Below are positions 1 to 10,849 of a DNA stretch of 64,000 bases, one piece after another. Position numbers and translations under genes: made by a program. The stretch is from Aphrophora alni (lineage: Eukaryota > Arthropoda > Insecta > Hemiptera > Aphrophoridae): the NCBI GenBank assembly GCA_963513935.1, contig OY740768.1, positions 70,420,231-70,484,230 on the forward strand, given 5' to 3'. Positions within the stretch are counted from its first letter, which is position 1. Each line of letters begins with the position of its first letter. The notes under the pieces are model-generated. The model ran no database searches. It was not told where the DNA came from and saw only the letters and a program-made list of their open reading frames with translations.

Positions 1-900
1 ACGGTTTCATCAGTTAAGGCATTTCCGAAGTAGCTCACAACAGATTAAGGACAAATATTAGAAAGCAAACAATTTATACATATAAGGAAAATACAGGTAC
101 TTTATATACAAAATAAACTTCAGGAAGAAGGTTAAGAAGGGACTATGTTCATAACTTTAAACTCTACCTTGAAAACAATAAATAAAATTATACACCACAA
201 TTTATGAAGATACCTTACTTTTTCCAAGCTATTGGTGAAATTAAACTAATGTTATAGTTTTTTATTCAAATATTTTTTTAAAAGATACAATCTCTAAAGA
301 TAAAACAGTATTACTGAAAAAAATAATAAATGGCACAAACAAATCTAAAAATATATATTAAATTGAGCATTTACCATGTATCTTGGGTGTCAATGTTCAA
401 CCTTACGTTTCAAATTTCTAGACTAAATGAGAAGGAAATTAATGACCTTATACATACATACAAATATAATAATTAACGAAATGATTATGAATTTATATAA
501 TACATTTGTGTAACTCTGTTTAATTTAACATAACTTTATTGGAATTAATAAAAATTGAAGTTAATTATACCTGCTAGCAACTTTACCACATAAGTTTTCG
601 ATTTTAAGTGAATCTATAGAGTATCTAAATATGCAATCACAATTAATAATTTGTTTGTACAAAGTATGATATCAGTTTTTTTCATTAATAAATATATTGA
701 AAATTCGTAGTTGGTTATAATATTGTATAAAACCTTATCTAACTTATCCTAGATATAAAGTATTTATTCATTTTATAATTAATTTCTCTAATTATTATTT
801 AACACAAAAAACACAGAGTTATTAAAAAAGATGGAAACAATTTAATTAATTTGTATTTCACGAAATATAGATTGGATATTAACAGACTACATACCGAAGG
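1..900. other. AT-rich sequence, no gene seen
   Basis: I see no coding potential, RNA gene or complete repeat here. A short stretch near 731-775 (CTTATCTAACTTATCCTAG) resembles one near 4090-4115, so it is probably part of a dispersed repeat. Confidence 0.5.
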
Positions 901-928
901 AAAGGGGAAGTTTCAAACTTTTGTTTAC

Positions 929-988
929 CATTTCTTGGGCGGTGATAGTTGCGTAAACAGACGCTAGGGTTCTCGTGCTGGCAAGCAT
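929..988 (-). CDS. Candidate first coding exon of an unknown minus-strand gene
   Basis: On the minus strand an ATG at 988 opens 20 codons (MLASTRTLASVYATITAQEM) and ends exactly at a donor-like GTAAAC (928-923), in phase 0. An in-frame TGA lies just before the ATG. The ~270 bp around and upstream are clearly richer in G and C than the AT-rich surroundings, as first exons and promoters often are, and a CRE palindrome lies upstream at 1215-1222. The N-terminus has no acidic residue before its end and carries Arg, Ser and Thr, which would fit a mitochondrial presequence, but that is inference. The rest of the gene would lie left of the window. I do not recognise the protein. An alternative is a short + strand exon at 1214-1255 (ATG to a GTAAGT donor), or no gene at all. 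Confidence 0.3.
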
Positions 989-1214
989 TTCGTGTCATCG
1001 TCAGTTGTAAGATGACTTCCTTTGCAGAATAAGGTTTTCAGCATTCTTGAAAGTTTGCAAGAAGTGAGCCTGCAGTTATAGTGCAGCGGGCATTTCATCT
1101 CCGATTCGCCATTGAACCACCAACTAGAAGGATAAGCTGTTAGTTTAAGCAATTTCAACAAACTGAATGTCTCTGCAAAGGAAAAAGCCTGTGTCACCTG
1201 TGTGTGTCAGAAGA

Positions 1215-1222
1215 TGACGTCA
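1215..1222. promoter_or_regulatory. CRE/ATF palindrome TGACGTCA in a GC-richer island
   Basis: The perfect 8-bp cAMP-response-element palindrome sits at the edge of a GC-richer stretch (about 930-1260) inside very AT-rich DNA. It lies upstream of the candidate minus-strand first exon. A match of 8 bp alone is weak evidence; the context raises it somewhat. Confidence 0.3.
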
Positions 1223-1278
1223 GACGAATCGAAAACAGTTTTGTTTATAGTCCAAGTAAGTCGATCAATAGAGCTAGT

Positions 1279-1570
1279 AATTAAGGAGGCTATTTATGTC
1301 AAACCTCTACCAACAACTATGGCTGACCGGTGGAACCGTGTCACTGGTAGAGTGAACTCGGTAACACAAGACATGCTTCTTCGTGTGTGGGACGAGTTTA
1401 GCTAACGCTTAGATGTTTGTCGTGTAGCAAAGGGGGAACACATTGAACATTTATAACCTGTGTTAAAAAAAAATTCTCTTTTCATTAGTATGTAGATTGT
1501 TCATGTCCAATTTATACTTCATTATATACAAATTAATTAAACTGAGTCCATCTTTTTGAATAACCCTGTA
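1279..1570 (+). pseudogene. Tc1/mariner element, 3' end fragment (transposase C-terminus and one terminal repeat)
   Basis: The + frame reads VTQDMLLRVWDEFS, then after a stop RLDVCRVAKG, which matches the usual end of insect mariner-like transposases (a VTPDML-RVW-E--YRLD-CR---G-HIE-L pattern, known from the family). About 130 bp further on, the sequence ends in a mariner-type terminal repeat that reads CTTTTTGAATAACCCTGTA. The catalytic domain and the other end are missing, so this is a 5'-truncated relic. Confidence 0.65.
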
Positions 1571-1852
1571 TTTTATTCGATCAGTAAACCTTTTCGGTTG
1601 AAAAATTTTGGCACTGCTAACTTTATTGAGCCAAATTAAAATTTTTACATACAGAAGGGTCACATTAATATGAATATTTATTTGCATGAGCTGTTTGAAA
1701 CACAGTTTAACCAAATTAACGAAAACACAATTTATCACAAAAAAAATTTATTTGTGCAATACAAATACAAGGACAACATTTTAATAACTAAATCATCATA
1801 CTCAGTTGCTAAATGCACACAAACCCTACTAACAGTAGACTGTGGTTGGCAA

Positions 1853-2875
1853 TAGGGCTGTGCCCGTTAATAGGTAACAGCTAACCGTCAACGTTGACAA
1901 TCGTCAACGATCAACACAGTTGACAAAGAAGTGCAACTGCTAACGTTGATCATTTGCTTAGAGCTTGCAGGTAACGCATCAGTGGTTGTTTGTTAGCGAC
2001 AGCAGCCCACTCGATGTGCGTGCACCAGCTACACGTACGCCTCTCAGTCGTCAGTTAGTTTAAATGAGCAACTAAAGCGAATCAATTAACATCAACGTTT
2101 AATCATCAACTGAATCAACGTATGTTCCTGTTGTAGCCTACTATTTTACTGTTTGTTTTTTACTAAATCTAAAACTGTATAAGACGACTGGATAATACGA
2201 AAATAGTGTGGTGTAAATAACAGCTGATAAAAACTGTCAACTAACTGTGTAAATATTTAGGCTAGGTTTGTGCTTGTGCGAAAGGAAAGTAACTGTATAA
2301 ATAACTTGTGTTGTTAGTAACTGTAATAGCCTAGTGTAAATATTTTCATTTGGGAAGAAAACAAAACTTCTGTTTACCATTTTAGTCAGTTATGATCTAA
2401 TGATTATTTTTCATATTTATTTGTATGGGTTTCTTTTGCTATCCTTTGAAATGATCATATACTAAATTTTAAACTTATTGTTGTAACAGAAATATTAGAA
2501 TATAGTTTATGGTAGTAGGTTATCCATCATTACATATATTTGTTGATTTTATTTTATGACACATTGGAATTATTGTAATAATTGATTATAATAACTAATT
2601 AATTAACTAGTAAATAGTAATAAAAATAACTCCAAAACTTATTCCTCTGTAAATAATCAGTTTTTATTTATCTAAGAAACAGGCGACAGTCGATTGATGA
2701 CTAGAGCCTTCTCACTGAACATGTGCACAGCACACCTGCACACTGAACAAACAAAGACTCTTGGTCTTCTGTTCTGTCTGGCAGGTTAACGTTAGCAGTT
2801 TTTTTCAACAGTTAATCACGCTCAGCGTTAACTGATGTTGACATTGACCATTGTTAGCGTTAATGCCCACCACTA
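1853..2875. mobile_element. Non-autonomous hAT transposon with 8-bp target duplication
   Basis: The element is bounded by an 8-bp direct repeat, GTTGGCAA, at 1845-1852 and 2876-2883. Its imperfect terminal inverted repeats start TAGGGCTGTGCCCGTTAA on the left and, reversed, TAGTGGTGGGCATTAACG on the right. An 8-bp duplication and TAG-type termini are hallmarks of the hAT superfamily. Near both ends are many copies of GTTAAC/GTCAAC-type words, probably subterminal transposase-binding repeats. I see no transposase ORF in the 1023 bp, so it would depend on a partner element. Confidence 0.85.
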
Positions 2876-3049
2876 GTTGGCAAAGCCAAAGTCTTACTCA
2901 TCCAGTCACAGACTTTGCCAATCACAGTCCACTCTCAATAGGATTTGTGTGCAAGTAACAACTTAGGATGATGTTAAGTAATTGAAAGATTATCTTGTAT
3001 TTGTATTGCAATATAAGCCTACAGATTTTTCAATTCTTTCTTTTTTTCC

Positions 3050-3400
3050 GAAAATGTCAACGGAATATAAGAGAAGCTAGGACGGACTACCAGAAGCTGC
3101 CATAGCTGTAACAAAAAATATTATGAGACTAAATGAAGCTGAAAGATATATTTTAAAATACCTAAAATTAATTTAGAGACAAATATAAACCAAAGTATTA
3201 ACAAAAGGTCTTTTGGACGTAGTTCACTGTTAGGACAGGAATTTTATTTATTTTTTTAAATATTGGACCACATCACTAAATTACAAACTCGTGGTTTCAC
3301 CACAATCAGACATACTGATAGAGCCATGGCATTTAAATTATCGGAGCAACTAAAAATTGAACAAAAGTTTAAATCTGAAATGGCAGGCCACTACTGGCTA
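3050..3400 (+). pseudogene. Degenerate pogo/Tigger-like transposase N-terminal fragment
   Basis: Broken + strand translation gives LQTRGFTTIRHTDRAMAF, KLSEQLKIEQKF and EMAGHYWL. These resemble the region of pogo/Tigger-like transposases where a short loop with G-T is followed by A--LAE---I-H-FN---K-AG--WL. Frames shift and stops are present. From about 3420 to 3730 more degenerate sequence of the same kind may follow, but I could not align it. Identification rests on memory of the family pattern. Confidence 0.4.
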
Positions 3401-3729
3401 TAGTTTTTTTTTTAAGGTGAAATCCAGTTATCCAGCAGATATCAGCACAGAAAACACAGTTTTAAATGAAAATATCTACTTGAAAGTGTTTCCAGTAAAT
3501 CCAGAATCTACTACTGACAGACAATATTAGTCTATCTGACATTGAAGACCCTACAATAATTTATGCCACCCCCTGGCACAGACCCGACGTTCACCTTTCG
3601 GTAGTTGTAAAACACCCTAACTCTAATGAAAGCTTCGCAATACCTGGCACTTCGACTGGAATAGACCTAACTAAAATCTCCCAGTGTGTAGGTTTTACAC
3701 AATATTTGAATAATTTTTCAAGAGAGAGA

Positions 3730-4842
3730 ACCAATCGGTGAGTGAACTCCTTAAAAATAAATTCATAATCAGAAACTTTGGGAAGCTTTCACCATATAAT
3801 CACCCATAAAGTAATAAGTATAATAATTATCTACTTTTGTTTAATGAAATTGTATCTGAGAACTATTTTAATAATGTCAATACTTACATGTATTGTAAAT
3901 TAAATAACTGATTTCAAACTGGTAATAAATCTAAATTTTGTACTCATATGCACTGCCTACATCATAGGCTACTCTTTAATTACATAGCTCAAACTTAAAT
4001 TGCCTATAAAGTTTTACTCAAATATTAAAGTTTTGATCGTCATATTTCTTGTAAATAATAGTTTAAATTTGTTGTAAATAAAATAAAGACAACCTTATCT
4101 AACCTATTCTAGATGATTATTATTTATGTCTAGTAATTTCACATTCCATAAGTTCTACTTTCTCATAAACTATCTACTATATTTATTGTATAATTTCACA
4201 TTAGTCCGAGTTCTAAATTCTCATAAGCTATTTAATGTAGGCACCGAAATTGTTTGTACCAGCCTAGACTGTCAAATGATTTATCTTCGGTAATGGTAAA
4301 CATTTTCATTTGATTAATATGACGAAAACCAGAAAACTTTCAGCGCACAGAAGATAAAAAAATTCGTAACAAAAATCCTGTTTTTTGAGTAACCGCCACA
4401 AAATTTTATTTATACAATAATTCTACAATAAAAATGTATAAGTTATATATACAAATTTAAAAGGTGAGGTCAATAAAAATTTTCATTTACTTATTATCAT
4501 TTATTCTTTAAAGGTAAGGTTTGAAGTTAATGATTCTTGAAATTTTTTTTTTAAATTGCGCTCCAATACACTACGCTACATAATATTAATTATAGAAAAT
4601 CCGTTGCGCTACGATTTTTCAATTTTTTTTTCTCAATTTAAAACATTGTTAATGAAAGAATAAATATGAAGGTAAAAATAAACTCAAACCATTAAAAAAA
4701 ACTTGTGACTTAACCAACATAACTAAACTCGAAGTAATGTTTACAACTGTCTTCTAAGAATAATTTCTCCTACCTGTCTTCATAAGAATAGTAACATTTT
4801 TTTGAGAGCAAAATGTTTTTCATGGAAACATAATTTAAAGTA
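3730..4842. other. No gene; diverged short tandem duplication at about 4136-4245
   Basis: The only structure I see is a pair of diverged ~55-bp units: each begins ATTTCACATT and continues through a TCTCATAA(A/G)CTAT segment, the second ending near 4245. The remainder is AT-rich and featureless. Confidence 0.4.
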
Positions 4843-4985
4843 TTCTAGGCTAAGGTCAATTAAGTGAATTACACGTTAGAATAGGTTTACCCTTGTACGT
4901 GAATCGTTATACCTTAAAAGGTCAAGTAAGATAGCTATATATATTTAGCATCCGAGGCTGTCTCGCATATATATAGGCTATCTCG

Positions 4986-5038
4986 CATCCAAGTACTGTA
5001 CTAGCCACGCTCAATGTTGCTTGACTTTGGTGATCGGA
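4986..5038 (-). repeat. 5S rRNA-derived segment (internal promoter region), copy 1
   Basis: On the minus strand this reads GATCACCAAAGTCAAGCAAC then a divergent part and AGTACTTGGATG. That is the core of eukaryotic 5S rRNA around the internal pol III control region (GATC-CCGAA-TTAAGCA ... TAGTACTTGGATG). The first and last parts of a 5S gene are absent, so it is a pseudogene or the head of a 5S-derived SINE, not a working rRNA gene. Confidence 0.6.
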
Positions 5039-5340
5039 TATTGTTTTTACCTAACAAGGTCAAATAAGGTAACTATATATATTTATATAGTCACCTTACT
5101 TAACCTACTCATAAATAAACCTATATAAACCTCTAAGTATTACAGCTGTAGCACTTATTTTCTTTTAACAATATTGTGACGAACATAAAAGTCTTGAATT
5201 TTTAAATATTGAAATTACCGACATCAAACAAACGTAATTCACACAGCTCACACTACATGTTGACTATTCGAACAATGGTTTCAACAACACTAATCCCAAC
5301 TTAAATTTTACAAGTTTTGTTCACAAGCGGTTTTGTTATC

Positions 5341-5388
5341 CATCCAAGTAATAACCATGCTCAATGTTGCTTGACTTCGGTGGTCAGT
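5341..5388 (-). repeat. 5S rRNA-derived segment, copy 2
   Basis: The segment is a second copy of the same 5S-like core, starting CATCCAAGTA and ending at a CTTCGGTGGTCAG word on the + strand. It differs from copy 1 by several bases and lacks a 3-base insertion. Same orientation as copy 1, 355 bp away, inside the same inverted-repeat element. Confidence 0.55.
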
Positions 5389-5799
5389 CAAAACATTGTA
5401 TTTGCCATGTATACTTAACCTACAAATACGTCATTGAAATATGTCAATTTCGAAAGTAAAAATATGATACTATTTTTATGAAGACAGGTATGTTGTACAA
5501 AATAACAAAGGAAAAAATATCAAAATTGGGGCGCTACAGTAAACAATTACTCAAATATTTATTGTGTAGATTGTAAATGTCATGTGATATTCAAGAGATT
5601 TGACAAAACTATTGAGCCAGAGTTCCACAGTTATAATTTATATGCTGTCGAGATATAAATAAATTTTATATAATTCTTTTTTTTTTTTAATTACGCGTAG
5701 ATCAGGTAAGGTGGCTATATAATATGACCTTTTAAGGTAAAAATTTGCATATAAACCTATTTTAACGCTTAATTCACTTAATGTACCTTAATCTAGAAC

Positions 5800-7130
5800 A
5801 GTTGAAACTTTTTTTTCTTTGTGAAATGTTAACTCCACGGTGAAAACTTATTATATTATTAATAAATAAGGTATAAAGAACATGATTTTTTTTAAATTGC
5901 CACAAAGACCACTTGGAAATACAGTAAACAACCGCACCTGTAAACAACAAATGCAGTTGTACCTGCATGATAAAAGCCCAATTTTAATATATTTTTTTAA
6001 AATAAGTTACCGATATTCAGAATTATACCCACATATTTTTTCTTCCAGATTACTAATTTTAGACAATGTAATTTTTTCAATTATTGCGAGGAAATTTATA
6101 GGAAATGTGGTAAAAAAGGTAAATTATTTATAATTACATAATTCCAGCAAAAAATATGAACTGTTTGAATACAAGGTAAAAAAATAGTTAGATTTCATAA
6201 TTATTTAATAATAAAATCCTAAGATAATGTACGGATTTATCTAATTAATGGATTTCAATACTTCAAAAGGGTCCTCCCTAGTTAAAGGATGCTCCAATTG
6301 TTTCAAACCGAGGTATGTACAACACGATTTCATTAAATTTCAATACTAAATCACTACGGTATGTACAATGCACATTTACCAAATTATTAATATAAGCCAA
6401 TCTATTAAGGTGTACTTTTCATCTTTATGCAATTTTCTATTGTTGGAAGAAGTTTACTAAGTAAATATACAGATTTATTTTTAAAACATGTCTAATTATT
6501 TTACTACATACCGGTATAGGCTATCTTATTTTAAAATATATTTTAACTAAGAATTACTTTTTAACTGAAAAATTTAAAAATAGAACAGTAACAAATTCAT
6601 ATAGGTTATGTACACATAACAATGGAAATTCGTTAATTCGAAATTCACTTCTAAAATGGTAACTTAAAAAAAAAAAAAAATTATTTACCCATGAAATTTC
6701 AAAATAAAATTTTACAGTTACAAGACAGTGTTAATCTATAGGCTGACTACAATTTAACCGCCGATGGACCGACAAACAAACAACAACTAATATAAAGATT
6801 CACGTATCCATAGCGCATGCGCATTACACATCTTATGAGTCGTAGTTAATATTAAAATATATTTTTCCATAAAATGCCGTTTGCGTCACTTAGGCCTAAT
6901 AGAATTCTTGTTAACATACTAAGTTCAGCAAGAACCATCACAAATAGGTTAGGTTAGGTGGTTATAGCCTATATAATATGTATATAACCGTGCATGCTCG
7001 CAATTAGTCTGATCAATAATTTATATTCATTTTTTTATTTATAAAATATATTTATAATAGCCTATTATACTTTATTGCATAATATCTAGTAGCTCCCCCT
7101 GTATAAATGTTTACTGTAAGGTAACAACTT
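5800..7130. other. AT-rich sequence, no gene seen
   Basis: Short open frames exist but have low-complexity, AT-driven composition. I see no domain, no splice-bounded exon and no clear repeat boundary. Confidence 0.45.
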
Positions 7131-7720
7131 AGAATTGTTGGAGTTTTTTTATAGATGTTTACTTTAAGGTGGCACCTTATTTTTCGGATTTTTTTTTTAG
7201 TTTTTAATCGTCTACTAGCTACGTACCTTACTTATTAACCCTTTGAGTGCCACAAGAAAATTTTCATAACTGGAAAATTCGGTAACACATCTAAAATGCA
7301 CAGACTCACCCAAAAATGCCACAGGTATAAATGGTTTTTTGGAGAACTTTGTTATAATTGACACAGATTAAATTGTATACAAGATATCTTAACAAATTTA
7401 GTGTCAAAATGTTCAGTGTTACCTAGGCTACAATTATATTTGTAAATAAGTTGGATTCTATATGTAAAAAAAAATTATTTATTAAAAACCAAACTTTAGA
7501 TAGCCTAATTTAGAAAAAAAATTTAAATTTTTTTTTTTACCTCACAAAAATATTTTATATATGGGAAGTGTGCTATTTTCTATCTATTTTACTGTTTTCT
7601 ATAAGTGACCAAATTTTTAAATTATTTGGTTGAAAACCAAACTCAAACAAAAAACTTTTATCTCAGAACTAACCTATCCCAACCTATCCTAGGCCTATTT
7701 TGTTTACCTGATGTACTAGG

Positions 7721-7915
7721 TTAATCTAAGTTTAAATCAATATCACTATCACTAAACTGATTGTCACTATCACTTTCTGGTTGATATAAAGGGTCTAGAT
7801 CACTGTCATCCCCAAATAAATGTAACAAATCATCTTCAGAGGCTAAAGAGTCATCGTCTGAATAACCTAAAAGTAATCTGTCTACTTCGCTACCTCTTAG
7901 ATTTTCTTCCGCCAT
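7721..7915 (-). CDS. Short acidic ORF in a piggyBac-like element (transposase N-terminal remnant)
   Basis: The ORF encodes 64 residues from the ATG at 7915. It is dominated by Asp, Glu and Ser, including SDDDSLASEDD and a C-terminal DSDIDLNLD. piggyBac transposases usually begin with such an acidic, disordered region before their DDD catalytic core; the core is absent here. The upstream in-frame extension to 8011 is hydrophobic and less likely to be the start. It may be what is left after internal deletion of an autonomous copy. Whether it is expressed is unknown. Confidence 0.45.
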   Translation of the reverse strand: MAEENLRGSEVDRLLLGYSDDDSLASEDDLLHLFGDDSDLDPLYQPESDSDNQFSDSDIDLNLD

Positions 7916-8267
7916 TTCAAAGCAATATATTATCCAAAATACTACTTTAAACTTGTAATAACTAAAATAATAACCTTCAACAAACAAATAATAAAATAAC
8001 ATGAACAACAAACTTCAAAAAAAACTGATGACTGTAGCAAGAAAATAATATCAACACACAATAATATCAGTACCATACACTTCTAACCTGCAAGTGAAAA
8101 TGACAACAGCTGATTTTGTGCATCAGTAATTGTTGTCATCTGTTTAGTTAGCTAAAACAAAATTTTTTCCACCACTGAATATCACTGGATATACCACAAA
8201 GTATTTTAAAACACCGAAATACTATATAGCAGATTACAAATAAAATAATTAAACTACGAAATACGCA

Positions 8268-8385
8268 GTGGCGATGGATCGTCACCGTGGCATTTCTCGC
8301 ACGGAAAAATGGTGACGATAGATCGTCATCGTGGCATTTCTCGCACGAAAAAATGGTGACGATAGATCGTCACCGTGGCACCCAA
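8268..8385. repeat. Palindromic subterminal repeats of the piggyBac-like element
   Basis: About 2.5 tandem units of ~50 bp each contain a GATCGTCA(C/T)CGTGGCA box, then TTTCTCGCACG and AAAAATGGTGACGATAGATC. Each junction forms the near-perfect palindrome GTGACGATAGATCGTCAC. Such subterminal repeats are usual transposase-binding sites. The opposite end has no such array, so the two ends differ. Confidence 0.65.
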
Positions 8386-9149
8386 AGGGTTAAGAATAAA
8401 TAATATTTTTCTTGCGCAGATCACTATTTTTTACTGAAAAATCACAATCTAAAAACTACCAAATCTTAAGTATTTATAGGTTAAAAAATAATAGCAATGT
8501 GTATAGCATATGGTTTGACGCATCTGCATTATACAATGAGACTACGCTAGATCCCTATTTCATATTATAACAGGTTTGTCCAGGTTGCCTATCATATATT
8601 TATTGAAGTTAATAATTTGCTTACTTTGCGATATAATTAATTATATATCACCACAAGTTTCGCCAGGTAGCTATATATATAAACACCTGGCCAAACCTTA
8701 TATATATATATAAATCTCCAGGCCAAACCTTTCGTTAGGTTTCTTGAAGTTAATAATTTGAAATAACATTATTAATATGGACGATTCACAGCATATCACG
8801 TGATATTATAGATTGAAATATTTTTATTAACATATGAGACGTAAATGTGAGCATCTGCCATTATATCTAACCTATGTCGCATTTGATAGTTTTTATTGTG
8901 ATTTTTCAGTGAAAAATAGTGATCTGCGCAAGGAAAACATTATTTATTCTTAAGAAGTAAGGTATGTAGTAGATTAAAAAAATCCGGAAAATAAGGCGCC
9001 ACCTTAAAGTAAACATTTACCTTTTTTTTTTTTAAACTTCTACTATATACCTTCCTTCTTAGGAATAAATAATGGTTTCCTTGCACAGATCACTTTTTTT
9101 CACTGATAAATCACAATCTAAAAAGTATCAAATCCCATGTATTTATAGG

Positions 9150-9880
9150 TTAGACATGTTTTAGGTTTACAACAGTTTACCTTACAGTAAACATTCACTG
9201 ACTTTACATAGGCTACCTTGTTTTTATGTAGTAGGTAGGCATAATATGTAGTAAAGGAATTAGAAGGTTTACAAAGAAAGTTACTGCTTTTATTAACATG
9301 TTCTACATACCTTATTTCTTAATAATAAAATAAGTTTTCAACCAGGACCTAATTGTTTTCATAACAATTTCGTAAGGAAAATAAAAATTGTAATAAATGT
9401 GGAATCAAAATACTTTTTAAGATTCTAAATGTATATTGTTACGCGGATGTCAACAACTACCAAATACCCTAATCCACATAACCTAAAGTAAACTGAAAAT
9501 AACGTATACCTAGGCCAGGCGTTACCTAGGTATAGTTCAAGGTACACATTGTATCCTAAATCAGTAAATTCGTGAAATTGTCATTGCCCTATGTCAAAAA
9601 CTGCTTTCATGTACAATAAATGGTAAATATTACAATAAAACTTCTTTAATATTAATTAGCCTTATAAACACACAATTAGTACAGTAATCTACAAAGCTTT
9701 TAAGGTACCTTGGCAACCTTACATGAACCTCTGACTATTCCCAATCAACCCTACCACATTTATTGATCAATTCTTAACCGGCACAATCACAATTAATACG
9801 TTCAACACTAAACTAAAATGTTGCTTATTTTAAGTAAAAGAAGTGATGCTACTAAAATCACTACAAATCATAAACACACT
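9150..9880. other. No gene seen
   Basis: The stretch is AT-rich intergenic sequence. TAGGCC/CCTAGG words recur, as they do through the window, without forming a bounded repeat that I can define. Confidence 0.4.
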
Positions 9881-9889
9881 TTACGCCCC

Positions 9890-9960
9890 TTGAAAGTCGT
9901 CAACCTACGCGTCACTACTACAATATGGCGGACTAATTTTAAGGGGCTAAAACTAATGCT
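9890..9960. promoter_or_regulatory. Possible promoter island with an ATGGCGG (YY1-like) box
   Basis: A locally GC-richer stretch holds ACGCCCCTTG, CTACGCGTCAC and ACAATATGGCGGAC. The last resembles the AANATGGCGGC box common at metazoan core promoters, including YY1/pho sites. It lies ~890 bp before the IFT54 start codon, so it might mark an upstream transcription start or a separate divergent transcript. No downstream ORF supports either option. Confidence 0.25.
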
Positions 9961-10084
9961 GCCAACGCTTAAAATTTAAACTGCTGTAACAGTACTGACA
10001 ACGTTATAAACTAAATAACACAAAATAGTACTTAACTCTTGTCAATATATTCATTACCATTATACCATTACTGATTTTCCTTTG

Positions 10085-10260
10085 GTCCTCAGGAGCTCAA
10101 TATAGTAAGTGAGGCTTGGTCATCCCGAAAGACCTAGTTGAATCTATACCTTTTGTCGTGTAGTCTTAGGATAGATCTCTGCATTCCCGGACAAAGTTCT
10201 GTTGATTCTGTTCTCAGTGGCGCTATGAAAAAAAACATAGATAAAGCTAGGACTCTAGGA
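10085..10260. repeat. Dispersed repeat, copy 1 (related to 21830-22010)
   Basis: The sequence CCTCAGGAGCTCAATATAG followed by TAAGTGAGGCTTGG and CATCCCGAAAGAC aligns, with many differences, to CCTCAGGGGCTCACTTATAG ... CAATCCTGAAGAC at 21832. It is probably a LINE or SINE tail. Family not recognised. Confidence 0.4.
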
Positions 10261-10659
10261 TTTGAGAGCCCTTGAGGGATAACAGAATAGAACATACTGT
10301 GGTCAAATGGTTTTATGCGTAAATTGTCTATTTTAATTATTCAAACATTTAAGTGCACTTCATTTTGTGTTGTGTTCTGTAGTATTACAGTACTACAGAA
10401 TGCTATTGATTTGAAAGATGTATGTAGAATTATTGCAATTCTGTCACTCCCATTTCAGATGAAATAGCCAATTTTGCACTACATATATCTTCATTCTGTC
10501 TCTTATTAACATATCGATTTGACATTTGACCATTAAAGTCTCTACTTCTATTTAGAAAAAGTCAAATCATTGAAAAGGAACGATGGTGTATTTGTGCTAA
10601 GGAAGAACTAGAGTATAAGTTAGATGATTGCTGTTACAGTTTAATAGCTGCTAACGCTG

Positions 10660-10673
10660 GTTGCTATGGCAAT
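10660..10673 (+). promoter_or_regulatory. X-box (RFX binding site) upstream of IFT54
   Basis: GTTGCTATGGCAAT is an imperfect inverted repeat that fits the RFX X-box (GTNRCC-N(0-3)-RGYAAC, read in its GTTGCY-AT-RGCAAY form) with a one-base deviation in the last half-site. It lies 177 bp before the IFT54 ATG. In worms and flies, RFX factors (DAF-19, Rfx) drive intraflagellar-transport genes through X-boxes usually within ~250 bp of the start codon, so position and gene class both agree. Binding is inferred, not shown. Confidence 0.7.
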
Positions 10674-10849
10674 TTCTAAAGCACAAACATAAACACAGAC
10701 CTCATAATGATTAAAAACCGTCATTATGGAAAACCCACTGATATTACTTTGTATATGTCCTCGTAGTTTAGGAAAGCTTTACAGTTTGGAAATTGGTTGA
10801 GTTTTTATATTAAGTGCCTTGCAATGTATTCATAACATTTACGCCCAAT

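Larger units (their letters stand above)
4843..5799. mobile_element. Long inverted-repeat element carrying two 5S rRNA-derived units
   Basis: The left end (4843 onward) and the right end (reversed from 5799) are related over roughly 100 bp. Both read TTCTAG, then AAGGT, TTAAGTGAATTA, a GTTA-AATAGGTTTA box, then ACCTTAAAAGGTCA. No transposase ORF is present. Inside lie two minus-strand 5S rRNA-like segments (4986-5038 and 5341-5388). I cannot assign a superfamily and did not find a clear target duplication. It could be a foldback or MITE that captured or evolved from 5S sequence. Confidence 0.6.
7239..8389. mobile_element. piggyBac-like element flanked by TTAA
   Basis: TTAA occurs immediately outside both ends (7235-7238 and 8390-8393). 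The ends are inverted: CCCTTTGAGTGCCA on the left and TGGCACCCAAAGGG on the right. TTAA duplication with CCC-starting ends is the signature of piggyBac transposons. The 1151-bp length is too short for a full transposase, but a short acidic ORF of piggyBac N-terminal type is present on the minus strand. Removing the element restores one copy of a neighbouring dispersed repeat, which confirms it is an insertion. Confidence 0.85.
7145..9150. repeat. Three copies of one dispersed repeat, one of them inverted and one split by a transposon
   Basis: Copy A (+) runs from about 7145 to 7238 and resumes at 8390-8480, interrupted by the piggyBac-like element. Copy B (minus) lies at about 8905-9003 and copy C (+) at about 9035-9150. 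Shared landmarks in order are TTTACTTTAAGGTGGC, a CGGATTTTTT box, TACCTTACTT, TTAAGAATAAATAAT, TTGCGCAGATCACT and ACTGAAAAATCACAATC. A and B together form an inverted repeat around 8480-8905. Further weak copies may occur near 9300. No coding capacity is seen. Confidence 0.65.
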
